From Planctomycetota bacterium (GTDB lineage: Bacteria > Planctomycetota > UBA8742 > UBA2392), in assembly GCA_016722065.1 (NCBI GenBank), contig JADKGX010000001.1:1240001-1304000 (forward strand): a DNA stretch of 64,000 bases, in the 5' to 3' direction. Below, in pieces: positions 24,571 to 33,400 of this stretch. Both the position numbers and the translations under genes were made by a program. The notes under the pieces were generated by a model. The model was not told the origin of the DNA. It made no database searches and worked only from the letters and a program-made list of their open reading frames with translations. Position 1 is the first letter of the stretch. The number at the start of each line of letters is the position of its first letter.

Positions 24571-26700
24571 TCAGCCGAACAGCGATTTCTGGCCGGGCGG
24601 CACGGCCCAGGCAGTGCTGCCACAAGCCGGGCAGGCATCCACGCTGGCCACGGAGCGCGCCCCGCAATCGCGGCACAGGCGGTGGCGCACACTCAACGCA
24701 AAGCGCGTCGGGCGCGGGGCGCCTTCGGCCGTGGCCCCGCGAAGCAGGCGCAGGACCTCCGGGGCGGGCAGGTTTTCTTGCGGCCCGGCAACCAATTCAG
24801 CGTCTCGGCCCAGCAGGCTGTGCAGTGCGGATTCGGGCCCGATGCGCGCAGCCACGGGCATGGACCAGGGCAGGCTGGCGCCGCCCAGGTAGGCGTCGTC
24901 GCTGGCAAGGCGTAGCAGCAACGCCGAATCCGGGTCGTCGCGGCGCAGTCGAACCATGTCCTGGTGCGCCATTCGCCAGGGCGCGTCGCCCAGGGCCGAC
25001 GACAACGTGCCCGAGAGGTTGGCGCGGGTGGCGGCACCCTGAAACTTGAAGCCCAGGTAACTCAAGATCTGCTGCGCCGTGCGCTGGGCGATTTCTGAGG
25101 CCGCCGATTCCGAGCCCGACACCAAAGCCGCAGCCGTGGCCAGCCCTGCCGGGGTCAATGCCACCTCGCGGGTTTTGCCCAGCGTTGCCCGCAGCATGCG
25201 CGCCCCCATTGGCACCGGGTCAGGCAGCGTGCGCATGGCCACGCGTTCCAGGTATCCGGCACGGGCCGCCAGCCCGTCAACAGCGCCATCCACCAAGCTG
25301 TCCAGGGCTGCCAGGTACCCTGCCAGGTCACGCGCTGCCAGGGCAGGTGCCACCATGTTGATCGCCGCCGATGCCAACGTTGCCTCATGACGTGGCGCGC
25401 CCGGGTCACCAAACAGGCCGCCGCCCGTGGCCAGGCCGGGTTCGCGCAACCGGAACGAGGGTTCACCGCAGTGGCTTGCCGTGGTTGCGGCGCGTTCAAT
25501 CAAGGACCGGCGGGCCGGGTCGCCAAAGCCGCCGGCACTGACCGAAAGGCACAGGGAAACGCGCTGGCGCAAACCGGATTCCGAACCCGCCAACGCATCC
25601 AGCAGCGAGCGAATCACCAGGTCGCGCATGGCGCCGCCGGGCGGGCCAACTTCGAGTACCAGGGGGTTTGCGCATTGCCAGCCAAGCAGTTGCAGCCCCT
25701 GTTGCAGCGCAAGGCGGTCGGGCTCCGGGTCGTCGGCCAGGGCGCTGTCCAACCCGCGCAGCAGAATCGGGCCGCCGGTAAAGCCTGCGGCTTGCCGGAC
25801 CAGCGTGGCCAGCCGCTCAAAGCAGGCGGATTGGCCCCGGGCAGGTTCCGGGTACATGCGTTGCAGGCCAAAACCGGCGCCAGGGGCGATCGCGGCCAGC
25901 GCATCCAGACGCAAGTTGGCCAGCGCTGCTGGCGTGTCCAGCCCGTCAAAGTGCAGGCGCGCCTGCAGGTGCAACTCCCGCGCATGCGGCGGAAGAATGC
26001 TGGTCAGGGTGTATTCAGAAAGCACCCGGCGGCCGGCCCGATCGGCCAGCCCCTGCTGCGTTGCCGCCGGCGGAATGTCGTTATCCGCAGACGGAAACAG
26101 CCACTGTTCCAGGTCATAGCGCGGCAGTTGCAAAGTGCTGGGTTGCTGCGCCAGCCCCTGGGCCAGCAGTTCCACGTCGACCAGCTCGCGAATCAGGCCG
26201 GTCGTCAGGCGCGGCAGGTTCATTTCCACGACGCGCCGTTCCACAAGCTGGGCGATTTCCACGGCGCGTGCCGCTTCCAGGTTCAACTCGCGCACCAGCG
26301 CCGCGGCAATGCGGGCGCGGTTCCAGCCCTCAATCTGCTGGGCGCCCTGGGCCACTTGCGGGCCTGGCTGGGCGGGGTCAGGTGCTGCCTGTTCAATCTG
26401 CTGTAACTCGCGGCGCTGGCGGCGCGAGGCAATGAATGCCTGCGAGATGCCGGATAGGTCGGGCGACGAAAGCAGGGCGCGCTCAATCATGTCGTCTACA
26501 TCTTCGGACGACGGCGGCTGCGGGCGCTCGCCGTGCTGCATGTCCAGAAAGTACACCACCATGTCGGCCAGCTTGTCGGCCACCCATTCCTCTTTGGAAC
26601 CCGCGTGGCGCACGGCGGCCAGGATCGCGCGCACGACGCGCGAGCGGCGAAACGGCACGACTTCGCCGTTGCGGTCTATCACCCTGGTAATGCGTCCCAT
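24571..26700 (-). CDS. NrdD-like protein with ATP-cone, apparently lacking the glycyl radical site
   Basis: 709 residues. An ATP-cone covers about residues 1-95 (I-T-R-V-I-D-R-N-G-E-V-V-P-F near the start). Then comes a body that begins like class III ribonucleotide reductase: W-N-R-A-R-I-A-A-A-L, V-E-R-R-V-V-E-M-N, T-T-G-L-I-R-E-L-V-D, and L-P-P-H-A-R-E-L-H. The C-terminus has a zinc ribbon of two C-x2-C pairs (C-R-D-C and C-P-A-C), as in NrdD. I do not see the conserved R-V-x-G-Y glycyl radical loop or the active-site cysteines expected in a working NrdD, and the sequence after the ribbon ends in K-S-L-F-G. It may be a degenerate or regulatory paralogue. The ATG at 26700 begins the cone. 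Confidence 0.7.
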   Translation of the reverse strand: MGRITRVIDRNGEVVPFRRSRVVRAILAAVRHAGSKEEWVADKLADMVVYFLDMQHGERPQPPSSEDVDDMIERALLSSPDLSGISQAFIASRRQRRELQQIEQAAPDPAQPGPQVAQGAQQIEGWNRARIAAALVRELNLEAARAVEIAQLVERRVVEMNLPRLTTGLIRELVDVELLAQGLAQQPSTLQLPRYDLEQWLFPSADNDIPPAATQQGLADRAGRRVLSEYTLTSILPPHARELHLQARLHFDGLDTPAALANLRLDALAAIAPGAGFGLQRMYPEPARGQSACFERLATLVRQAAGFTGGPILLRGLDSALADDPEPDRLALQQGLQLLGWQCANPLVLEVGPPGGAMRDLVIRSLLDALAGSESGLRQRVSLCLSVSAGGFGDPARRSLIERAATTASHCGEPSFRLREPGLATGGGLFGDPGAPRHEATLASAAINMVAPALAARDLAGYLAALDSLVDGAVDGLAARAGYLERVAMRTLPDPVPMGARMLRATLGKTREVALTPAGLATAAALVSGSESAASEIAQRTAQQILSYLGFKFQGAATRANLSGTLSSALGDAPWRMAHQDMVRLRRDDPDSALLLRLASDDAYLGGASLPWSMPVAARIGPESALHSLLGRDAELVAGPQENLPAPEVLRLLRGATAEGAPRPTRFALSVRHRLCRDCGARSVASVDACPACGSTAWAVPPGQKSLFG

Positions 26701-26839
26701 GGCCGCAACATTTACCACAGACAGCGACAATGCAAGGCGCAAGGAGCTAACAAAGGGCTGACAGGGGCAACTGCCCAGACCGCGCGTGCACCGCTTACAA
26801 GACACAAGACACCGGGCCGGGCGCTGTTAATCTGGCGGT

Positions 26840-27553
26840 ATGTTCCCACTCAAGACCACGGAACGGCTGAACTCCTGGCCTGTCGTGACATGGCTGTTGA
26901 TTGCCATCAACGTCTACGTCTTTATCCAGCAACTGTATGTGGCCGACCCGGACGCCTTCATCCAGCACTGGGGGCTGGTGCCACAGCACTTTCCGCACCT
27001 GTTTGCACCCCAGAAGGCAGAGATCACCAGCGGCTGGCAGGCCTATGCACCGTTTCTTACCAGCATGTTCCTGCATGGCGGCCTTTGGCACCTGCTGGGC
27101 AACATGCTTTCGCTTTGGGTGTTCGGCCCCAACGTGGAAGACCGTTTCGGCCACATGCGCTTTGGCGTCATCTATCTGGCATGCGGGCTGGCGGCTGCGA
27201 TTACGCACATCGCGTTTTCGGGCGCCAGCGCCATTCCCGTTGTGGGCGCTTCGGGTGCCATTGCCGGCGTCATGGGCGGATTCTTTGTGATGTTCCCCAA
27301 GGCCAAGGTCGTCAGCGTGATCCCGATCTGGATTGTGCCTGTGATTGTGCGTGTACCAGCCTTTGTGTTTCTGGTGTTCTGGATTGGCATGAACGTGATT
27401 AACGCCCTGACCGAAATGCAGCTCAGCTTCACCGGTGCACAATCCGCTGGCGTGGCCTGGTGGGCGCACATTGGCGGCTTCGTGATCGGCATGCTTTACG
27501 GCCTGTTGCTGGCCAAGAAGGCACCCGCCAGCGGCGACACCAAGGCAGGCTGA
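26840..27553 (+). CDS. Rhomboid-family intramembrane serine protease
   Basis: 237 residues with at least six hydrophobic segments. The serine-histidine dyad is visible: Ser138 in V-V-G-A-S-G-A-I-A and His210 in W-W-A-H-I-G-G-F. The H-x4-H-L-L-G-N-M segment (His79, His84, Asn88) supplies the oxyanion-region residues typical of bacterial rhomboids. It cleaves transmembrane segments within the inner membrane; the substrate is unknown. It is divergent from the NrdD-like gene and is followed after 41 bases by the HAD phosphatase gene. Confidence 0.95.
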   Translation: MFPLKTTERLNSWPVVTWLLIAINVYVFIQQLYVADPDAFIQHWGLVPQHFPHLFAPQKAEITSGWQAYAPFLTSMFLHGGLWHLLGNMLSLWVFGPNVEDRFGHMRFGVIYLACGLAAAITHIAFSGASAIPVVGASGAIAGVMGGFFVMFPKAKVVSVIPIWIVPVIVRVPAFVFLVFWIGMNVINALTEMQLSFTGAQSAGVAWWAHIGGFVIGMLYGLLLAKKAPASGDTKAG

Positions 27554-27594
27554 CCGGCCATTGCATTTCAGCGCTGGCGCATTGAAGTGCGCGC

Positions 27595-28293
27595 ATGGCG
27601 CATCCCGTCCAGGCCCGATATCCGTGGCAACAATCCCGGCTGGATGCCGTGGCCTTTGACATGGATGGGACACTGCTGAACAGCGGCGGGTTTGGCGTGC
27701 GCGCAATCCGGCTGGCCTTTGAACAAATGATCGCTCTGGGCGACCTGCCCGGCCTGGCCAGCGCCCCGCCGGACGACTTGATCCGCGCCCAGATTGGCAA
27801 ACCGCCCCACGAGTTCTACCGCGACTTGCTGCCTGAGGGCTCCCGTCACCAGGCCGGGCACCTGCACAGCATTGCGGGCGCCAACGAACGGGCATTTTTG
27901 AAGCAGGGTCAGGGCGGTCTGTTTGACGGCGTGCCGGAAGTGCTTTCCGGTCTGCGTGCGCGGGGCCTGAAGCTGCTGTTGGTCAGCAACTGCACGCAGG
28001 ATTATCTGGATGCGGTGGTGGGAACGTTCTCGCTGGACCTGTTGCTGCATTTTCGCAGCGCCGTGGGCCGCGATGCGCGCCTGACAAAAACCGCCGAGCT
28101 TGCCCGGGGCCTGGCCGAGGTAGGCGCCAAATCAGCCGTCATGGTCGGCGACCGGCACCACGACCTGGACGCAGCACGCGCCAACCATTTGTGGTTCATT
28201 GCCTGCCTGTATGGCTACGGCAAACCGGAAGAGTTCGTCGGCGCCGAAGCCAGCATTGGCGATATTCGCGAGCTGCCCGCCTTGATCGCCTGA
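27595..28293 (+). CDS. HAD-family phosphatase (phosphoglycolate-phosphatase-like)
   Basis: 232 residues, soluble. HAD motif I is F-D-M-D-G-T-L-L with nucleophile Asp22 and general acid Asp24. Motif II is the L-L-V-S-N-C-T segment near 126, and motif IV is V-M-V-G-D-R-H-H-D-L-D-A-A. A helical cap lies between motifs I and II. This fits the Gph-like group of small-molecule phosphatases, and the substrate is not predictable from sequence. The gene follows rhomboid on the same strand and ends convergently with the gene below. Confidence 0.9.
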   Translation: MAHPVQARYPWQQSRLDAVAFDMDGTLLNSGGFGVRAIRLAFEQMIALGDLPGLASAPPDDLIRAQIGKPPHEFYRDLLPEGSRHQAGHLHSIAGANERAFLKQGQGGLFDGVPEVLSGLRARGLKLLLVSNCTQDYLDAVVGTFSLDLLLHFRSAVGRDARLTKTAELARGLAEVGAKSAVMVGDRHHDLDAARANHLWFIACLYGYGKPEEFVGAEASIGDIRELPALIA

Positions 28294-28337
28294 CCAGCGG
28301 TATGGCCCCAAAGCCGCCACGCGGTGCATGGGGGGCA

Positions 28338-29750
28338 TCAGGGACGAATCGTGATGCGAGCGGTATAGGTCTCGCCGCTGGCGCGCATGGCCCAGGCGCT
28401 TTGCGCAAGTACACCCAGTTCGCGCTTTGCGTTGACTTGCCTCGATTCCTTGTCTTGAACGAACAGGCTGATCGGCTTGTCCAGGTCCAGCAGTTCGTCG
28501 TTCAACCAGAGCGAGATTTCACTGACGCCATCCAGCTTGACGGTAACGCTGTTACTGGCGCGGTCCAAGGTGACTGTTGCGCTGCCGCCTGCGGCCAGCT
28601 TGTTGGGCCAGTCGCCCTTTTTTCCGGGCCAGGCCTGCTGCGACAGTTCCAGCCAATAGCTGCGGCTGTTGCCTTCGCCCTCGCCTTCCTTGAGCCCGCG
28701 CAGGCTGATTGTGACCGGACCCGGTTTGCGTCGAAAGGCCAGCATCTCCTGTAACCCTTGCGCAATCAGCGGCTTGGGGCCGCTGCCGTGAAAGCCTTCA
28801 TATTCATGCCAGGTCAGCGGCAGCTTGGCTTGCTGCATCGCGCTGCTGGCCCGGCGCGCCCAGGCCGTGGGGTACTTCTTGTCGTCGTTGGCATGAACCC
28901 AGGTGACGGGCGTGTTGCGGTAGCAATCCAGCCACGGAAACTCGACGGCTTGGTCGCCCAGCGTGCCGGCCTTGCGGTGTTCTTCGATCTTCTTGTCGTC
29001 GGCTGGCTTGAGCTCGGACAGAAAGTAAGGCGGCAGGGCATCGCGCACGCCCAGCGCCGCAAACTGTGATGGCCGCAGCAGGGCCAGCCGAAAGCAGGCC
29101 TCGCCGCCCATGCCGCCGCCGCACAGGTAAATGCGGTCGCGGTCAATGTTGTAATCAACCAGCAGCCGATCCAGCAGGTTGAAGACGGTGTCAATGCCTT
29201 CCTGCTTGGGCCCCCAGCCGAAGTATTCCTGGATGCCCGCGGGGTTGGTTGTGGGGTCGTGCGTACTCAAGCCCCGATTCAACGCCTGCGGACAAGCCAG
29301 AATGCACGCCGCAAGATCAGGGGCGCCAGAAGCCAGGCAAGCGCGCAAACCCGAAAGCTCAAACCAGGCGGTGCCTTTTTCGCTGTGCAGGCCAATCACC
29401 AGCGGCACCGGCTTGTCACGCGTGATGCCTCGGGGCAGGTCCAGCATGGCATAGTTTTTGTAAACCGTTTTGCGCGTGCGCACCTCGTAGGGATAGTCCA
29501 GTGCGCCTTCATGGGCTTCCTTGAGCACCGGCAGGTTGGCCGGGGCGCGAAGTTGCAGGTCCTGGGCGTGTTTGCGGGCGGCCGCAGGGTCGGCCAGGGC
29601 GCGCCCCTGCAGCGGGCGCAGAAGCTTGTCGCGCTCTTTTTCGTCTTTTGCGGCAAACACCGCGTCCAGTGCATTGGTGGTGTCGTCGGCCAGCGCCGCG
29701 CGAGTACCCAGCAACAGCACAAGGAAACACGCCAGGCGAAAACACTTCAT
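28338..29750 (-). CDS. Secreted hydrolase-fold protein lacking the serine nucleophile
   Basis: 470 residues. The signal peptide (M-K-C-F-R-L-A-C then a hydrophobic core ending A-A-L-A-D-D) directs export. The middle is an alpha/beta hydrolase of the PHB-depolymerase/esterase type: V-P-L-V-I-G-L-H-S-E near 120, D-R-D-R-I-Y-L-C-G-G-G-M-G-G-E-A near 208, an acid region with W-V-H-A-N-D-D, and E-G-F-H-G-S-G for the histidine. The nucleophile elbow should read G-x-S-x-G but reads C-G-G-G-M-G-G, so Ser is replaced by Gly and activity is doubtful. The last 120 residues are a beta-rich domain. The ATG at 29750 precedes the signal peptide. Confidence 0.75.
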   Translation of the reverse strand: MKCFRLACFLVLLLGTRAALADDTTNALDAVFAAKDEKERDKLLRPLQGRALADPAAARKHAQDLQLRAPANLPVLKEAHEGALDYPYEVRTRKTVYKNYAMLDLPRGITRDKPVPLVIGLHSEKGTAWFELSGLRACLASGAPDLAACILACPQALNRGLSTHDPTTNPAGIQEYFGWGPKQEGIDTVFNLLDRLLVDYNIDRDRIYLCGGGMGGEACFRLALLRPSQFAALGVRDALPPYFLSELKPADDKKIEEHRKAGTLGDQAVEFPWLDCYRNTPVTWVHANDDKKYPTAWARRASSAMQQAKLPLTWHEYEGFHGSGPKPLIAQGLQEMLAFRRKPGPVTISLRGLKEGEGEGNSRSYWLELSQQAWPGKKGDWPNKLAAGGSATVTLDRASNSVTVKLDGVSEISLWLNDELLDLDKPISLFVQDKESRQVNAKRELGVLAQSAWAMRASGETYTARITIRP

Positions 29751-29907
29751 GGCAAGCCTTCGGGGAATGCCGCGGGTGCAACCATGCAAGCAGGCCGGCG
29801 GGCCAACTCCAAGCAGTTTCGCGCCGGCCTGGGGCGCAAAAACACAAGCCGGCTGAAGACGCGCCTGCCGCTGTGCCGATCAAGCACAGGAAACACCGGA
29901 GCCACCC

Positions 29908-30417
29908 ATGCCGTTTGCTGCCATCCGCCGCATCACAGAACGCATACGCAAAGCCGCCCTGGCCCCTGCGCCGTCGCAGGTGTCCGCGTCGCCGGTCGCG
30001 CCGCAGGCCGAACTGGCGGGTGCACTGCGATTGAAGGATGGCCCAGCCATGCGCGGGCAATTATTCAGCCTGCTGCAGGCGCAGCCGCGGGTGATTGTGC
30101 TGGATTGCTCCCGCGTTGCGCACATGGACGGCTGCGGCCTGGCGGTGCTGTTGGAGTTCATCACCGCCTGCAACGCACGGCAGGTGAGGCTGAAACTGAT
30201 TGAGCCCAGTGCCCGCATGGCCGACGTGTTTGCGCTGTACGGGCTGTCCGATGCCATGTCCGCGCTGGCGCAGCAACGCGCCCCGGAGCTCGAAGGCATG
30301 CTGATCATCCTTGAGGAAGACTTTGCCGAGTCGATCCGGCTGGGCGAAGTAGCAGGCCCCGAAATCGTGGAAGAAGAGGATTTCCCGGACAGCATCCGCC
30401 TGCCCAAGGCCGCCTGA
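29908..30417 (+). CDS. STAS-domain protein with a duplicated acidic tail
   Basis: 169 residues. A basic N-terminal helix of about 30 residues precedes a STAS fold: V-I-V-L-D-C-S-R-V-A-H-M-D-G-C-G-L-A-V-L, then Q-V-R-L-K-L-I-E-P-S. In anti-sigma-factor antagonists the loop usually reads D-S-S-G with a phosphorylated Ser; here it is D-G-C-G, so it is probably not regulated that way. After residue 130 two copies of an E-E-D-F-x-x-S-I-R-L motif occur, one ending with the protein. STAS proteins of this kind often act in lipid-asymmetry (MlaB-like) or partner-switching systems, but no ABC transporter or anti-sigma gene is nearby. Confidence 0.78.
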   Translation: MPFAAIRRITERIRKAALAPAPSQVSASPVAPQAELAGALRLKDGPAMRGQLFSLLQAQPRVIVLDCSRVAHMDGCGLAVLLEFITACNARQVRLKLIEPSARMADVFALYGLSDAMSALAQQRAPELEGMLIILEEDFAESIRLGEVAGPEIVEEEDFPDSIRLPKAA

Positions 30418-30419
30418 CG

Positions 30420-33400
30420 CTATGTCGCAGAGTACTGGATGCGGTCCGCAGGCAGCATCTGGGTAACGATCGTTTCAAAATCTTTGGTGGGCTGCACGCG
30501 AAAATCCGGCGCGGCCTCAATCAGGTCAAGCACGTTGCCGTCTTCGCCGATCACCTTGAAATACAGGGGCGTGGTGCCGTGGTGGGCCAGGGCAGCTTCA
30601 CTAAGGCGGCCCAACAGCTCGCCGCTGACTTCGTTGGTGGTCAAGGTCAGGCAGATTCCACCAGTGAAGCGCGAGCGCGCATTGACGGCGTGAATCAACT
30701 CAGCCGCCTTGATGTTGTAGCGCCCGTCTTTGTCGACTTCGGGTTCGCCAATCGCAAACAGCGCCATGCCTTCCTTGATTTTTCCTGCCCATTGTTCGGC
30801 GATATCACCGAACACCAGAATGCGAAATGCCCCGCGCGGGGTACTCAAGTTGAACGTGGCATATTCGTTGCCGCGCTGGCTTTTGCCCGCACGCAGGCCT
30901 GCCACCGTGCCACCCACGCGTACGCGGGCGCCCTTTTCCAGCAGGCCCAGTTCACTGGTGCTGGTGGTGGTGAACAGCTTGAACTCGGATTCGTACTTCA
31001 GGCTTTCGTCAGCCTCAAACTCGTGTTCGGCGTCGCGGGCGTGCACAACTTTGCCGGCCAGCACGGTGACCTGCATGTTGTCTTCGTCGTCGCCCTGCAC
31101 TTCAGCCATGCCGCGCACCAGCACAGGCGCGTCTTCCGCAATCACGTCCTGATGGGCTTGGAGGATGTCCGGAAACACCGTCACCTTGGTGATGCCTGTG
31201 TCGTCCACCAGGTCAAAACGCGCCATTTTCTTGCCATAGCTGCGGCTGTTTTCGTTCTTGATCTCCGAGATCTTCAGGCCGCTGATCAACCCGCCCATAA
31301 TCACGGCGCCACCGCTGCCGCCCTGCTGCAACCGGCTGGCGGTGTCTTTGGCAAATTTTTCAAACACCGCCCGGAAGCTGTCCAGCGGTGAACTGGTGAT
31401 GTAAAGCCCAAACGTTTCTTTCTCGGCGCGTTGCAGTTCGGCCTGCGTAAACGGCGGCATGACGGGCAGCATCGCGCGGTCGCGTGCGGGCTCGTCTTCG
31501 GGTGTTTCGGTTTTGGCCGGGCCGCCGAACATGCCCTTTTGGCCACGGGCGCGGTCGGCTGCGCCCTCCATGGCCGACGCCCAGGCGCGTTCCAGCCCCG
31601 CCAGCAGCGAACTGCGGTTCAACCCCAGGCTGTCAAACACGCCGCCCTTGGCCATGGATTCGATCATGGCCTTGCCCGTGGCCGCCAGGTCGATGTTGTC
31701 CAGGAAGTGCAGAAACCCGCCAAAGCGCCCGACCTTGCGGCGGGCTTCAATAATCTTTTCGACCACCTTGGTGCCCACACCCTTCATGCCCGAAAGGCCG
31801 AACACAATCGTTTCACCCACGGGTGTGAACTCGGATTCGCTCAAGTTGATGTCCGGCGGCACAACCTTGACGCCGGCGGCGCGAACGTGGCGCATGTACT
31901 CAATGATCTTGTCGTTGTTGCCAATCATGCTGGACAGCAGCGCCGCAAAGTACTGCGCGCGGTAATGCGTTTTCAGCCAGGCGGTTTGATAGGTGATCAA
32001 GCCATACGCCACGGTATGGGCCTTGTTGAAGCCGTAGCTTCCAAATCCCTCAATCTGGTTCCACAGCAGCTCACCCAGCGCCTCGCCAAAACCTGCTTTG
32101 CCCACGCCCGTGACAAACTTGGGGCGCAGCTTGTCCATTTCGTCCTGCTTTTTCTTGCCGATGGCCTTGCGCAGTTTGTCGGCTTCGCCTGGCGTAAACC
32201 CGGCCAGTTGCCGGGCAATCAGCATGGCCTGTTCCTGGTAGATCAGGGTGCCGTAGGTATCGGCCAAAATGGCGCGCAGTTGTTCCACCGCCTGGGGGTT
32301 TGCCAGCCCCTCGCTTTCGCCGGGCATGACGACTTTCATGCGGCCGTGTTTGCGCGCGGCAAAGTCTTTGTCCACGCCGGCACTCAACGGCCCGGGGCGG
32401 TAAATCGCCAGCACGGCCGAGATGTCCTCAAACGTGCTTGGGCGAATCGATTGCAGCAGCCGGCACATGCCCTCCGATTCCACCTGGAACACGCCAAAGC
32501 CGTCGCCGGCGGCAAGAGTCCTGTAGGTGGCCTCGTCGTCCAGCGTGTGCAGGCTTTTCCAGGGCGCGTCTTTGGGCGCCGTGACCGGGTCAAGGTCAAT
32601 GCGCGGCCCGCCGGATTTGGCAATCAGGTCAATCGCGCGCTGCATGATGGTCAGGTTGCGCAGGCCCAGAAAATCCATCTTCAACAGGCCCGCGCCTTCA
32701 ACCTCGTTCATGTTGTACTGCGTTGCCAGCACGTAGGTCTTGTTGCCTTCGGCGTCTTTTTCGTTGTTCTCCTGCCGCATTAACGGCAGGTAGTTAGTCA
32801 CGTCGGCATCTGCAATCACCACCCCGGCGGCGTGCACGCCGGTGCCGCGATTGAGCCCTTCCAGCTTCATGGCGGTGTCAACGACGGTCTTGAGTTCGGG
32901 GTCTTTGTCGTACTGGGCCTTGAAGTCCGCTTCTTCGTCCAGGCATTTCTGCAGCGGTTTGACTTTGCCCTGCAGCACCGGAATCAGCTTGGTCAGGTCG
33001 TTGATCTTTTTCAGCGGCGCGCCCAGCACGCGGCCGGCGTCCTTGACGGCTGCGCGGGCCAGCAGCTTGCCAAAAGTTCCGATCTGGCAGACGCAATCGG
33101 GCCCGTACTTCTGGCGCACGTACTCGATTACTTCGCCGCGCCGGTCGACGCAGAAGTCGATGTCGATATCCGGCATGCTGATGCGGTCAGGGTTCAAGAA
33201 GCGCTCAAACAGCAGGTTGTAGCGCAGCGGATCAAGACCCGTGATGCCAAGTGCATAGGCGACAATCGCGCCAGCAGCCGAGCCGCGACCCGGCCCAACC
33301 GGAATACCCTGCTGCCGCGCCCAGCCAATGAAATCCGCCACGATCAGGAAGTAGCTGTTGAAGCCCATGCGGTCGATGGTGGCCAGCTCAAAGTCCAGTC

